From: JAVBSN01 sp031547045
GTDB lineage: Bacteria; Bacillota; Clostridia; Lachnospirales; Lachnospiraceae
NCBI GenBank assembly: GCA_031547045.1
Contig: JAVBSN010000063.1
Coordinates: 1 to 16,841 of the forward strand
Direction of reading: 5' to 3'
DNA: 16,841 bases
In this document: positions 1-6,939 of the stretch, piece after piece
Layout of the letters: each line of letters starts with the position of its first letter
Position numbering within the stretch: position 1 is the first letter of the stretch
Made by a program: the position numbers and the translations under genes
Notes under the pieces: generated by a model
Told to the model about the DNA's origin: nothing
Databases searched by the model: none
The model's input: only the letters and a program-made list of their open reading frames with translations

Positions 1-980
1 TTGTTGTTTGTATAATAGGAATGATAGTATTATCCTTAATAGATTATCATTTTTTAGCTAAATTTGCCGTAATAATGTATATACTTAACTTTTTAATGTT
101 ATTAGGTTTGCGTTTTTTTGGCAAAACTGTAAATGGAGCTACAAGATGGTATGCATTAGGATCAACAACAACAATTCAACCATCTGAATTTTCAAAGATT
201 ATATTAATAATTTGTGCTGCAGTATTTTTATCCAAGTTTAAAGATAGAATTAATAAATTCACTACATTATTAATATATGCTATTGGTTGTGCAATACCAT
301 TATACTTAATTGTTACACAAACAGATTTATCAACAACTATTGATATTACATTAATATTATTTGCAATATTATTTGTAGCTGGATTAAGTTATAAATTAAT
401 TATAGTAGGCGTATTAATAGCTATACCATGTATAGGAAGCTTTTTATGGTATGTACAGACTCCTAATCAAATATTACTTAATGATTATCAATTAGATAGA
501 GTACTTGCGTTTTTGTATCCAGAAGATTATGCATTAACCACTGGTTATCAACAAACTAATTCAGTTATGGCAATTGGTTCAGGACAGTTATCTGGTAAAG
601 GACTTAACAGTTCAGCGTTGGCAACAGTTAAAGATGCAAACCTTATATCTGAACAACAAACTGACTTTATTTTTTCAGTAGTAGGTGAAGAATTAGGGTT
701 CATTGGAAGTGCTATAATTATTGCAATTTTAGTGTTAATAGTGTTACAATGTATTAAGGTTGCTAGAAAAGCTAAGGATGATGAAGGAATGTTGATTGCT
801 ACAGGAGTAGCAGCACTTTTTGGATTTCAAACATTTATAAATATAGGAGTAGCTACAGCGTTATTACCTAATACAGGTATACCATTACCATTTATCAGTT
901 ATGGCTTAAGTTCATTAGTAAGCTCCTGTGCTGGTATAGGTTTGGTCCTTAATGTAGGTCTGCAAAGACGTAAATTTTAA
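1..980 (+). CDS. rodA: RodA/FtsW-family SEDS peptidoglycan glycosyltransferase, 5' end cut by window
   Basis: SEDS-family polytopic membrane enzyme that polymerises peptidoglycan strands from lipid II. The frame is open to the left edge (first whole codon at 3), and the first internal Met (21) lies in the middle of a membrane helix, so the true start is outside the window and one or two N-terminal helices are missing. Family motifs are visible: NGATRW, QPSEFSK, a QTDFIF...GEELGF block containing the conserved Asp, and a PFISYG motif near the C terminus. About seven hydrophobic segments remain in 319+ residues. RodA is favoured over FtsW because mgsA follows 15 bp downstream with its own GAGGAGG ribosome binding site, an arrangement I recall after minD/minE-rodA in related clostridia (not checked). 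FtsW cannot be fully excluded. Confidence 0.88.
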   Translation, partial: VVCIIGMIVLSLIDYHFLAKFAVIMYILNFLMLLGLRFFGKTVNGATRWYALGSTTTIQPSEFSKIILIICAAVFLSKFKDRINKFTTLLIYAIGCAIPLYLIVTQTDLSTTIDITLILFAILFVAGLSYKLIIVGVLIAIPCIGSFLWYVQTPNQILLNDYQLDRVLAFLYPEDYALTTGYQQTNSVMAIGSGQLSGKGLNSSALATVKDANLISEQQTDFIFSVVGEELGFIGSAIIIAILVLIVLQCIKVARKAKDDEGMLIATGVAALFGFQTFINIGVATALLPNTGIPLPFISYGLSSLVSSCAGIGLVLNVGLQRRKF

Positions 981-995
981 TTTGAGGAGGACTAT

Positions 996-1391
996 ATGAA
1001 TATTGGTTTAATTGCACATGATGCCAAGAAAAAGCTTATGCAGAATTTTTGTATTGCATATCGAGGTATACTTAATAAACATGAATTATATGCTACAGGT
1101 ACTACAGGTAGATTAATAGAGGAAGTAACTAATCTTACAATACACAAGTTTTTAGCAGGTCATTTAGGTGGAGAACAACAATTAGGCTCAGGTATTGAGA
1201 ATAATGACTTTGACATGATAATCTTTTTAAGAGATCCACAATCACCTAAATCTCATGAACCAGATATTAATAATATATTTATGTTATGTGATATACATAA
1301 TATACCATTAGCAACTAATCTTGCTACTGCAGAACTATTGATCAAAGCTTTAGAACGTGGAGATCTTGACTGGAGAGAAATGTTTAAATGA
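996..1391 (+). CDS. mgsA: Methylglyoxal synthase with Asp-to-Glu change at the catalytic base position
   Basis: Converts dihydroxyacetone phosphate to methylglyoxal and phosphate, a bypass of lower glycolysis; cytosolic, hexameric in characterised members. The 131-residue protein matches the family along its length: N-terminal GLIAHDAKK, phosphate-binding LYATGTTG (about residues 31-38), FLRDP, SHEPD and PLATNLATAE. The motif normally written GGDQQ, whose Asp is the catalytic base (Asp71 in E. coli), reads GGEQQ here (GAA codon near 1171-1173). The other active-site residues (His/Asp of AHD, Asp of RDP, His and Asp of HEPD) are present. Start supported by GAGGAGG about 7 bp upstream. Its ATGA stop/start overlaps the next gene by 4 bp, so the two are probably translationally coupled. 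Family assignment is secure; activity of the Glu form is not. Confidence 0.93.
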   Translation: MNIGLIAHDAKKKLMQNFCIAYRGILNKHELYATGTTGRLIEEVTNLTIHKFLAGHLGGEQQLGSGIENNDFDMIIFLRDPQSPKSHEPDINNIFMLCDIHNIPLATNLATAELLIKALERGDLDWREMFK

Positions 1392-2374
1392 TAAATAAAA
1401 AAAATATTGCAATATTTTGTTGTATTGCAATTATGCTTACAGGGTGCACTTTTGATATTTCAAATGAATTAGAAAATGAATATGATACATCTAGTAAAAT
1501 GAATATATTAATAAATGATGAAATGCCAACTATTGAGGTAAGTAGTTTGGCAAGTAATTATGCAGTAATTCCTTTTGATAGTTATGTATATAGTGATGAA
1601 GAAGCTAATTATATGGCTTGTTTGTTAGTAGATCAGACGGATAAAGAGGTATTACAATGTGCTAATCCTCATAAAAGAATATATCCTGCAAGCATGACTA
1701 AGATTATGACTGCAATGATAGTAGCAGATGAGATTAATGCTGGACGATTATCACTTGATGAGACTATAGTATTATCGCATTCAATTACATTTGATGATCC
1801 AGATGCTGTAGGTTGTGGTCTTAGAGCAGGTGATGTGGTAACAGTTAAAGAATTACTATATGGATTATTAATACGTTCATTTAATGATTGTTGCGTAGTA
1901 TTAGCAGAACGAATTGCAGGTAGTGAATCAGCGTTTTGTGATATGATGAATCAAAAAGCATTAGAGATAGGTGCTACAAATACCCATTATGCTAATTCTC
2001 ATGGCTTGCATCTAGTAAATCATTATACTACAATATATGATTTATATCTTATATTCCAACGATTTTCTACATATGATATGCTTTCTGAAATTGATGGTAT
2101 TCGTTCATATACTATGAAGTTTTATAGAAATAGTGGTGAATCAGTAGAGATAGAATGTTCTCCAACTAATGGCTTTATGGGAGAGTATCCTTTACCAGAA
2201 GGTCTTACTATGCATGGATGGAAAACAGGAACTACATCTCAAGCAGGAAACTGTTTAATTATGGAAGTAACTGATTCAAAGGATAAGCAATATATAGCAG
2301 TAGTAGCAAATGCAATAGATAAATCAACTCTTTATGAAGAGATGACAAATATTTTAACCAATATTACTGAATAA
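1388..2374 (+). CDS. Lipoprotein D-alanyl-D-alanine carboxypeptidase (peptidase S11)
   Basis: Serine D,D-carboxypeptidase that trims the terminal D-Ala from peptidoglycan stem peptides outside the membrane. A lipoprotein signal is clear: basic start, hydrophobic core, LTGC lipobox with Cys20 as the lipidation site. All three penicillin-binding motifs are present: SMTK with Ser102 and Lys105, SFN at 164-166 and KTG at 279-281 (HGWKTG). At 328 residues it is shorter than PBP5-type enzymes (about 400) and appears to lack the C-terminal beta domain and amphipathic anchor, so the lipid probably replaces that anchor. Residues 21-65 look like an unstructured stalk. It overlaps mgsA by 4 bp and is the last gene of the rodA-mgsA unit. 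It resembles DacF/DacA proteins, but I do not assign a symbol. Confidence 0.92.
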   Translation: MINKKNIAIFCCIAIMLTGCTFDISNELENEYDTSSKMNILINDEMPTIEVSSLASNYAVIPFDSYVYSDEEANYMACLLVDQTDKEVLQCANPHKRIYPASMTKIMTAMIVADEINAGRLSLDETIVLSHSITFDDPDAVGCGLRAGDVVTVKELLYGLLIRSFNDCCVVLAERIAGSESAFCDMMNQKALEIGATNTHYANSHGLHLVNHYTTIYDLYLIFQRFSTYDMLSEIDGIRSYTMKFYRNSGESVEIECSPTNGFMGEYPLPEGLTMHGWKTGTTSQAGNCLIMEVTDSKDKQYIAVVANAIDKSTLYEEMTNILTNITE

Positions 2375-2377
2375 TAT

Positions 2378-2423
2378 AAAAATAAGGGGTCACTTTAATA
2401 AAAATAAGTGACCCCTTATTTTT
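2378..2423. terminator. Two-way intrinsic terminator between convergent genes
   Basis: Perfect 18-bp inverted repeat (arms 2378-2395 and 2406-2423) with a 10-nt loop. The GC-rich core GGGGTCAC is flanked by A and T runs that serve as U tracts in both directions. It ends the rodA-mgsA-carboxypeptidase transcript and, read leftward, the DUF378 gene, whose stop codon it overlaps. Confidence 0.93.
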
Positions 2424-2631
2424 ATGATAAAACGTTTCTCATACGACCATAGTAACTTATGGCATATAAACCACAAATACCTACTATAGCATAAATTAAT
2501 CGTATTACTACTGCCATACGACCAAATAAGGTACTAATTAAATCAAAGCCAAAGAATCCAATTAAGCCCCAGTTAATCGCACCTATAATAATAATTGTTA
2601 ATATAGTATAATCTAAAGCTGCTGATCTCAT
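2422..2631 (-). CDS. DUF378 small two-helix membrane protein (YuzA-like)
   Basis: A 69-residue protein of unknown function. The sequence shows the DUF378 pattern: a first membrane helix (about 8-28) ending in INWGLIGFF, the FDLISTLFG linker, then a second helix (about 42-62) with RLIYAIVGICGLY. Both helices are short and there is no catalytic motif. A good ribosome binding site (AAGGAGG on the - strand, near 2640-2646) lies just upstream of the ATG. It stands alone, convergent with the carboxypeptidase gene and divergent from the division operon. Its leader contains an 8-bp inverted repeat (2660-2679) that could be an operator or a small RNA hairpin. Similar proteins occur widely in Firmicutes; the role is not known to me. 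Confidence 0.88.
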   Translation of the reverse strand: MRSAALDYTILTIIIIGAINWGLIGFFGFDLISTLFGRMAVVIRLIYAIVGICGLYAISYYGRMRNVLS

Positions 2632-2659
2632 AATTATTGCCTCCTTAAGTTTTTTAAAG

Positions 2660-2679
2660 GATTGCGTATTTACACAATC
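2660..2679 (-). repeat. Short inverted repeat in the DUF378 leader
   Basis: GATTGCGT and ACACAATC form an 8-bp stem (one G-T pair) around a TATT loop, about 30 bp upstream of the DUF378 start. Too short for a confident role; operator or leader hairpin are the options. Confidence 0.35.
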
Positions 2680-2748
2680 TTTATTTTATTATTAGAAATA
2701 GCTTAAGGAATTATTCATACAAATATTGTAGATAGATTTGTTAATTGG

Positions 2749-2757
2749 TGGTATAAT
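2749..2757 (+). promoter_or_regulatory. Extended -10 promoter of the division operon
   Basis: TGGTATAAT is a perfect -10 (2752-2757) with the TG extension. No good -35 lies at 17 bp (TAGATA), which is acceptable for an extended -10. It sits about 60 bp upstream of the first gene of the operon. Confidence 0.7.
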
Positions 2758-2818
2758 ATTATGAATGCTTAATAAGAATATAAAATTTAAAAAATTTTTT
2801 AGGAGGATATTTTATTAA

Positions 2819-4216
2819 ATGGAAAGAAAAAATAATGTAATTAAGTTTAGACCTCAAGTAAAATTAAATGTTGGATTAATAATTTTTGGAGTTCTTTTTA
2901 TATATATGATAATTGTTGTTATCAGAAGTGTTAATACAGATACTTATGCAATATATGAAGTGGAAAAAAGTTATATAGATACTAATATCAAATCAACAGG
3001 ATTAGCTATTAGACAAGAAAAATTAATTAATTCATCTGATTCAGGTTATATTAGTTATTACATAAGAGATGGACAAAGAGTAGCAAAGCAAGCAACAGTA
3101 TATACTATTGATGAAACAGGAAGTGTATATGCTACATTAGCAGATATGGCTTTGGATTCCCAAACTCTTGATAGCGAACAATATACTGAAATTAGAAATA
3201 GAATATCAATGTTTAATAGTTACTATAATGATACGGAATTTATGGATGTATACAATTTTAAATATGATTTAGAAAATGTTGTATTAGAATTATCTAATGA
3301 AATGTTAATTGAGAAATTAACTTCTATGGATGCTATTGATAAGTCAGCAAATACATTTAAAGAAATTGCATCAGAAGAAAGTGGCATAATTACATATTAT
3401 CAAGATGGATTTGAAAGTTATGATATGTATAAAGTAACTTCTAGTGATTTTGATAAAGGAAAATATACAAAAACTACTCTTAAAACAGGAGAAATAATTG
3501 GTGCAGGTACACCCGTATACAAATTAGTAACTAGTGAAAACTGGAATATAATTATTATGATAAGTGATGCAGATGCAGAGAGACTAGCAGAAAAAGAGAG
3601 AGTTACAATTAATATTGCAAGTAGTAATCAAAATGTTGTAGGAAATATTGAAATAATAGAAAATAATGACCAACATTTTGCAATTATATCTTTAGATAAG
3701 CTTATGATTAACTACTTAAATGACAGATTTTTAGATATAGAAATTATTATGGAACAAAATGAAGGTCTAAAGATTCCTAATACTGCTATATACGAAAAAG
3801 AAGTATATTCTATTCCGGAAACATATTTAACAGCAGGTAGTAATAGTAGCGAAGCTATATACTTTAATATAAGAGTATTAGATGAAAATGGTGAAGTTAC
3901 AATTAAACAAATAGCACCAACAATATATTTTAAGGAAGACGGTCAATGTTACGTTAATCCAGATGATTTTGAGGATACTGATGTAATAGTTGCCAATGAT
4001 TCAGAAAGTACCTTACCTCTTTCAGTAGCAAGCAAAACTAAGATGACTGGAGTTTTATGTGTAAATAAAGGTGTGGCGAACTTCAAATTAATTGAAATTA
4101 TATACAGTAATGATGATTTTACTATAATTAAACCTAATGTAGATTATGGTATTAATTTGTATGATAGAATTATTCTTGAAAGTACAACTATTAAAGAAAA
4201 TGAAATTATAAGATAG
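2819..4216 (+). CDS. HlyD-like single-pass membrane protein of the division operon
   Basis: A 465-residue protein with a short basic cytoplasmic N terminus, one membrane helix (about 17-36) and a long extracytoplasmic part. Residues 74-97 (SGYISYYIRDGQRVAKQATVY) resemble the lipoyl/barrel-sandwich hairpin of HlyD-type adaptor proteins. The region around 205-240 (TTLKTGEIIGAGTPVYKLV) looks like the returning half of that domain, and a C-terminal barrel ends in IKPNVDYGINLYDRII. Between the two halves is a mostly helical stretch (about 100-190). Family members are often annotated as efflux adaptors, but no ABC or other transporter gene is nearby; the gene leads an operon with yggS, sepF, yggT and divIVA. 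A division or envelope role is therefore plausible, but this is inference from context. RBS AGGAGG at 2801-2806, 12 bp from the ATG. Confidence 0.75.
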   Translation: MERKNNVIKFRPQVKLNVGLIIFGVLFIYMIIVVIRSVNTDTYAIYEVEKSYIDTNIKSTGLAIRQEKLINSSDSGYISYYIRDGQRVAKQATVYTIDETGSVYATLADMALDSQTLDSEQYTEIRNRISMFNSYYNDTEFMDVYNFKYDLENVVLELSNEMLIEKLTSMDAIDKSANTFKEIASEESGIITYYQDGFESYDMYKVTSSDFDKGKYTKTTLKTGEIIGAGTPVYKLVTSENWNIIIMISDADAERLAEKERVTINIASSNQNVVGNIEIIENNDQHFAIISLDKLMINYLNDRFLDIEIIMEQNEGLKIPNTAIYEKEVYSIPETYLTAGSNSSEAIYFNIRVLDENGEVTIKQIAPTIYFKEDGQCYVNPDDFEDTDVIVANDSESTLPLSVASKTKMTGVLCVNKGVANFKLIEIIYSNDDFTIIKPNVDYGINLYDRIILESTTIKENEIIR

Positions 4217-4231
4217 AGGTGTTTATATATT

Positions 4232-4927
4232 ATGTTAGTTGATAATTTAAAAGAGGTTGAAAGTAATATTTTACAAGCTTGTAAAAATGCTAATAGACCA
4301 AGAGAGGATGTTACATTAATCGCTGTAAGTAAGACAAAACCTCTTAGTGATATAGAAGAATTAATTAAAGTTGATATTAATGAATTTGGAGAAAATAAAG
4401 TTCAAGAATTAGTTGATAAATATGAGAATGTTTCTACACCTGTTAATTGGCATCTTATTGGACATCTACAAACAAATAAAGTTAAATATATTATAGATAA
4501 AGCTTGTCTTATTCATTCAGTAGATTCAATAAAATTAGCAGAAGAGATTCAAAGGCAAGCAATAAAGAAAGATATAATAGCCAATGTTTTAATAGAAGTA
4601 AATGTTGCAGAAGAAGATAGCAAATTTGGTTTGAAATGCGAACAAGTTTTGCCATTTATTGAAGAAATATACAAGTTGTCAAATATTAAAGTAAAAGGAT
4701 TGATGACGATAGCTCCTTTTGTTGAAAATCCTGAAAATAATAGAACAGTTTTTAGAACATTACGACAATTATCACTTGACATAATATCTAAAAACATTGA
4801 TAATATTGATATGAATGTGTTGTCTATGGGAATGACAAATGACTATATGGTTGCAATCGAGGAAGGTGCTACAATGGTAAGAGTAGGCACTGCTATATTT
4901 GGAACAAGACAGTACAATAACTTATAG
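4232..4927 (+). CDS. yggS: YggS/PLPBP pyridoxal phosphate homeostasis protein
   Basis: Cytosolic PLP-binding protein with a TIM-barrel fold like the N-terminal half of alanine racemase. It has no known enzymatic activity and buffers vitamin B6. At 231 residues it has normal length. Family signatures run in order: AVSKTKP with the PLP-binding Lys34, FGENKVQE, WHLIGHLQTNK, GLMTIAPF and the C-terminal phosphate-binding block LSMGMTNDY...MVRVGTAIFGTR. It sits in the sepF neighbourhood, as in Bacillus, where it is called ylmE. It is 15 bp after the HlyD-like gene and 15 bp before sepF, clearly one transcript. The ribosome binding site is GAGGTG. Confidence 0.95.
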   Translation: MLVDNLKEVESNILQACKNANRPREDVTLIAVSKTKPLSDIEELIKVDINEFGENKVQELVDKYENVSTPVNWHLIGHLQTNKVKYIIDKACLIHSVDSIKLAEEIQRQAIKKDIIANVLIEVNVAEEDSKFGLKCEQVLPFIEEIYKLSNIKVKGLMTIAPFVENPENNRTVFRTLRQLSLDIISKNIDNIDMNVLSMGMTNDYMVAIEEGATMVRVGTAIFGTRQYNNL

Positions 4928-4942
4928 ATAGGAGATAAGATC

Positions 4943-5554
4943 ATGGCCAGAAATGGAATAAGTAAATTTTTAGATATGCTTCAATTTAGCGATCCTGATG
5001 ATAGCGAATTTGATGATGATTTATTTGACGATGATGATGACGATTATGATGACGATGATGATTATGATGCTAAGCCGTCTAAGCCAGTAAAATCGAAATT
5101 CAAATCTAAAACTACAATAAAAAAAGCGGCTGATTATGACGATGATGACGACGATTATGATGACGATGATGATTTATATGATGAGCCTAAGAGAACAACA
5201 AAAGCTAAGCCTGTTAGAAATAATAACAAACTAGTATCTATAAATAATAATCGTAATGTAAGGAGTAATCAAGTGTACGTAATTAAACCAACAGATTTTA
5301 ACGATGCGCAAGATGTAGCAGATGGTCTTAAAAGTGGTAGACCAACAGTAATAAATATGGAAGGTATGGGTGTTGAAGCTGCACAAAGAATAATTGATTT
5401 TATTGGTGGTGCTTGCTATGCATTAGATGGTAGTTTACAAGCCATATCAGGAAATATATTTATAGCGTCACCAAATAATGTAGAAGTAACAGGAGACTTA
5501 AGAGAAGAATTATTAGAATACAATTCACTACCACCAGAGATAGGTAGATTCTAA
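4943..5554 (+). CDS. sepF: SepF cell division protein with a highly charged linker
   Basis: Membrane-associated FtsZ partner that helps anchor and align the Z ring. N-terminal residues 1-15 (MARNGISKFLDMLQF) fit the amphipathic membrane-targeting helix. The folded SepF/DUF552 domain lies at about 110-195, from VYVIKP through INMEGMG, RIIDFIGGACYALDG and FIASPNNVEV. Total length is 203 residues against about 150 in B. subtilis. The excess is a linker of alternating blocks: an acidic Asp/Tyr tract (24-42), a Lys-rich segment (44-61), a second Asp/Tyr tract (64-80) and a second basic segment (82-93). The two acidic blocks share a 25-bp identical DNA stretch, which points to an internal duplication. 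RBS AGGAG about 8 bp before the ATG. Confidence 0.95.
   Translation: MARNGISKFLDMLQFSDPDDSEFDDDLFDDDDDDYDDDDDYDAKPSKPVKSKFKSKTTIKKAADYDDDDDDYDDDDDLYDEPKRTTKAKPVRNNNKLVSINNNRNVRSNQVYVIKPTDFNDAQDVADGLKSGRPTVINMEGMGVEAAQRIIDFIGGACYALDGSLQAISGNIFIASPNNVEVTGDLREELLEYNSLPPEIGRF
5039..5174 (+). repeat. In-frame 25-bp direct repeat within sepF
   Basis: The same 25 bases (GAC/GAT/TAT codons) occur at 5039-5063 and 5150-5174, exactly 111 bp (37 codons) apart, encoding the two Asp/Tyr-rich blocks of the SepF linker. Low-complexity GAY-rich DNA of this kind is prone to slippage. Confidence 0.85.
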
Positions 5555-5555
5555 T

Positions 5556-5840
5556 ATGAACATTGATTTCATTTTAATGTGTATACAATATTTTTTGATT
5601 GTTCTAGAAATAGGACTAATATTATACATAATTTCTTCTTTCTTAACATTTTTAAATGTTTTAAAGAGTTACTTGAAAATTTTGTTGTCGCCAATATTAT
5701 CTTTAGCCAAATATATGTGTGAACATTCAATTATTAACATTAGAGGGGTGGATTTTTCACTAATTATTGCCTATATAATTATAAATTCACTTAAATATTT
5801 GGTCTTATATTTACAAGACTTAGGAGGAATAAACCTATGA
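5556..5840 (+). CDS. yggT: YggT/YlmG-family membrane protein
   Basis: A 94-residue membrane protein with two hydrophobic segments (about 5-33 and 64-88). The family pattern is recognisable: a SS/SW-like turn after helix 1, a KILLSPILSLAKY segment, then a GVDFSLIIAYIIINSL second helix. Members sit in division clusters (ylmG in Bacillus, after sepF) and have been linked to nucleoid or chloroplast division distribution; the biochemical role is unclear. It starts 1 bp after the sepF stop with only a weak ribosome binding site, so translation is probably coupled to sepF. Its stop overlaps the divIVA start (ATGA, 5837-5840). No ylmH gene lies between it and divIVA, unlike in Bacillus. Confidence 0.88.
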   Translation: MNIDFILMCIQYFLIVLEIGLILYIISSFLTFLNVLKSYLKILLSPILSLAKYMCEHSIINIRGVDFSLIIAYIIINSLKYLVLYLQDLGGINL

Positions 5841-6925
5841 TTACACCAGTTGATATTCAGTCAAAGACATTTAAATCAGGAATAGGCTATGATAAACGTG
5901 ACGTTGATGGTTTTATGTCAGACGTTCTTGCCAATTATGAAGAATTGTATCGTTCAAATGTAGAGATGAAGGATAAGATTACTGTATTAAATGATAGTCT
6001 TCAACATTACAAAACTTTAGAAGCATCTTTACAAAAAGCATTAATGTTAGCTGAGAAGACTTCAGAAGAAACACTTAAGATAGCTGAAGATAAGGCAAAA
6101 TCAATTGAATTAGAAGCAATAAATAAAGCTAAAGAATATACTGCTAATTCTAAAATAGAATTAGAAAGAGTTCATGCTCAAACAGTTACTTTAGTTCAAC
6201 AATATACTAAATTCAAAGCACAATTTAATCAATTAATTAAGACACATATGGATGTATTAAATAGTACAAACTTTGATATGTCATCAAGTGATTTTGATGC
6301 ATTTGCAACTTCACAAGCTTCAATGAATGATGCACTTAACTCAAGTAATCCATTTGGTGGTTTTGGTGGAAATGATTTTAACTCATTTGATGATCCTCAA
6401 GGAAGAGAAAGTTCTTCTTTAGGTGGTTTAGGAAGTGGATTTGGAAGCGATGGTTCAGGATTTTCAGGTGATCCATTCAATGATCCACGAGCAACTTCAG
6501 CAGGTTCTGAATTAACAGGAGTATCATTGCTTAACAATGATCCTTTTGCTCCTAAGATGAGTTTTGAAAAGGCTACTGCTAAACAACAAGAAGTTATAAA
6601 ACCACAACCTGTACCAGTACAACCAACACCAGTTGTAGAACCACAACCAGTGCCAGTACAGCCAACACCAGTTGTAGAACCACAACCAGTGCCAGTACAG
6701 CCAATGCCAGTTGTAGAGCCACAACCAGTGACAGTACAACCGACACCAGTTGTAGAACCAATTATAAGTGCAACAGAAACTACATACACAGCCTATGCTG
6801 AAGCAGTTGCTTATGAAGAAGAGTATGGTGAGGATGTATTTGTTGGAGAGATTGAAGATGTTATAGATAGACGTAATTTAATTGGTGATGGAGATGATCC
6901 AGATGATGGATTTGAATTTATTTAG
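5837..6925 (+). CDS. divIVA: DivIVA-family polar/septal scaffold with Pro-Val repeat tail
   Basis: Curvature-sensing coiled-coil scaffold that recruits division, wall-synthesis or chromosome-tethering partners to septum and poles. The N-terminal lipid-binding domain is typical: ITPVDIQSKTFKSGIGYDKRDVDGF (about 2-26). It is followed by coiled coil over about 35-140. The tail is unusual: a Gly/Ser/Asp/Phe-rich segment (about 145-230), then four 13-residue repeats of the PQPVPVQPTPVVE type (256-307), then an acidic end (330-362). Total length of 362 residues is about twice that of Bacillus DivIVA (164). It begins inside the yggT stop. Assignment by the N terminus is firm; the function of the tail is unknown. 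Confidence 0.93.
   Translation: MITPVDIQSKTFKSGIGYDKRDVDGFMSDVLANYEELYRSNVEMKDKITVLNDSLQHYKTLEASLQKALMLAEKTSEETLKIAEDKAKSIELEAINKAKEYTANSKIELERVHAQTVTLVQQYTKFKAQFNQLIKTHMDVLNSTNFDMSSSDFDAFATSQASMNDALNSSNPFGGFGGNDFNSFDDPQGRESSSLGGLGSGFGSDGSGFSGDPFNDPRATSAGSELTGVSLLNNDPFAPKMSFEKATAKQQEVIKPQPVPVQPTPVVEPQPVPVQPTPVVEPQPVPVQPMPVVEPQPVTVQPTPVVEPIISATETTYTAYAEAVAYEEEYGEDVFVGEIEDVIDRRNLIGDGDDPDDGFEFI
6602..6757 (+). repeat. Four 39-bp tandem repeats in divIVA
   Basis: Four direct copies of a 39-bp unit, each encoding 13 residues (PQPVPVQPTPVVE with one or two substitutions in copies 3 and 4). Codon differences are few, so the array looks recent. In frame, so copy-number change would keep the gene open. 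Confidence 0.93.
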
Positions 6926-6939
6926 ATTGGAGTTATATT

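Noticed and set aside
4549..4797. Open - strand frame opposite yggS (likewise 7551-7787, 8822-9037 and 14079-14330)
   Set aside because: Each lies wholly inside a well-supported gene on the other strand and shows no signals or family features of its own.
6602..6757. CRISPR-like array
   Set aside because: The units are contiguous 39-bp in-frame coding repeats with no spacers and no cas genes nearby.
6397..6789. Open - strand frames opposite divIVA (also 6524-6739)
   Set aside because: They lie over the Pro/Val repeat region and translate to Cys/Gly/Thr or Trp/Tyr repeats typical of the antisense of a repetitive gene; no ribosome binding site.
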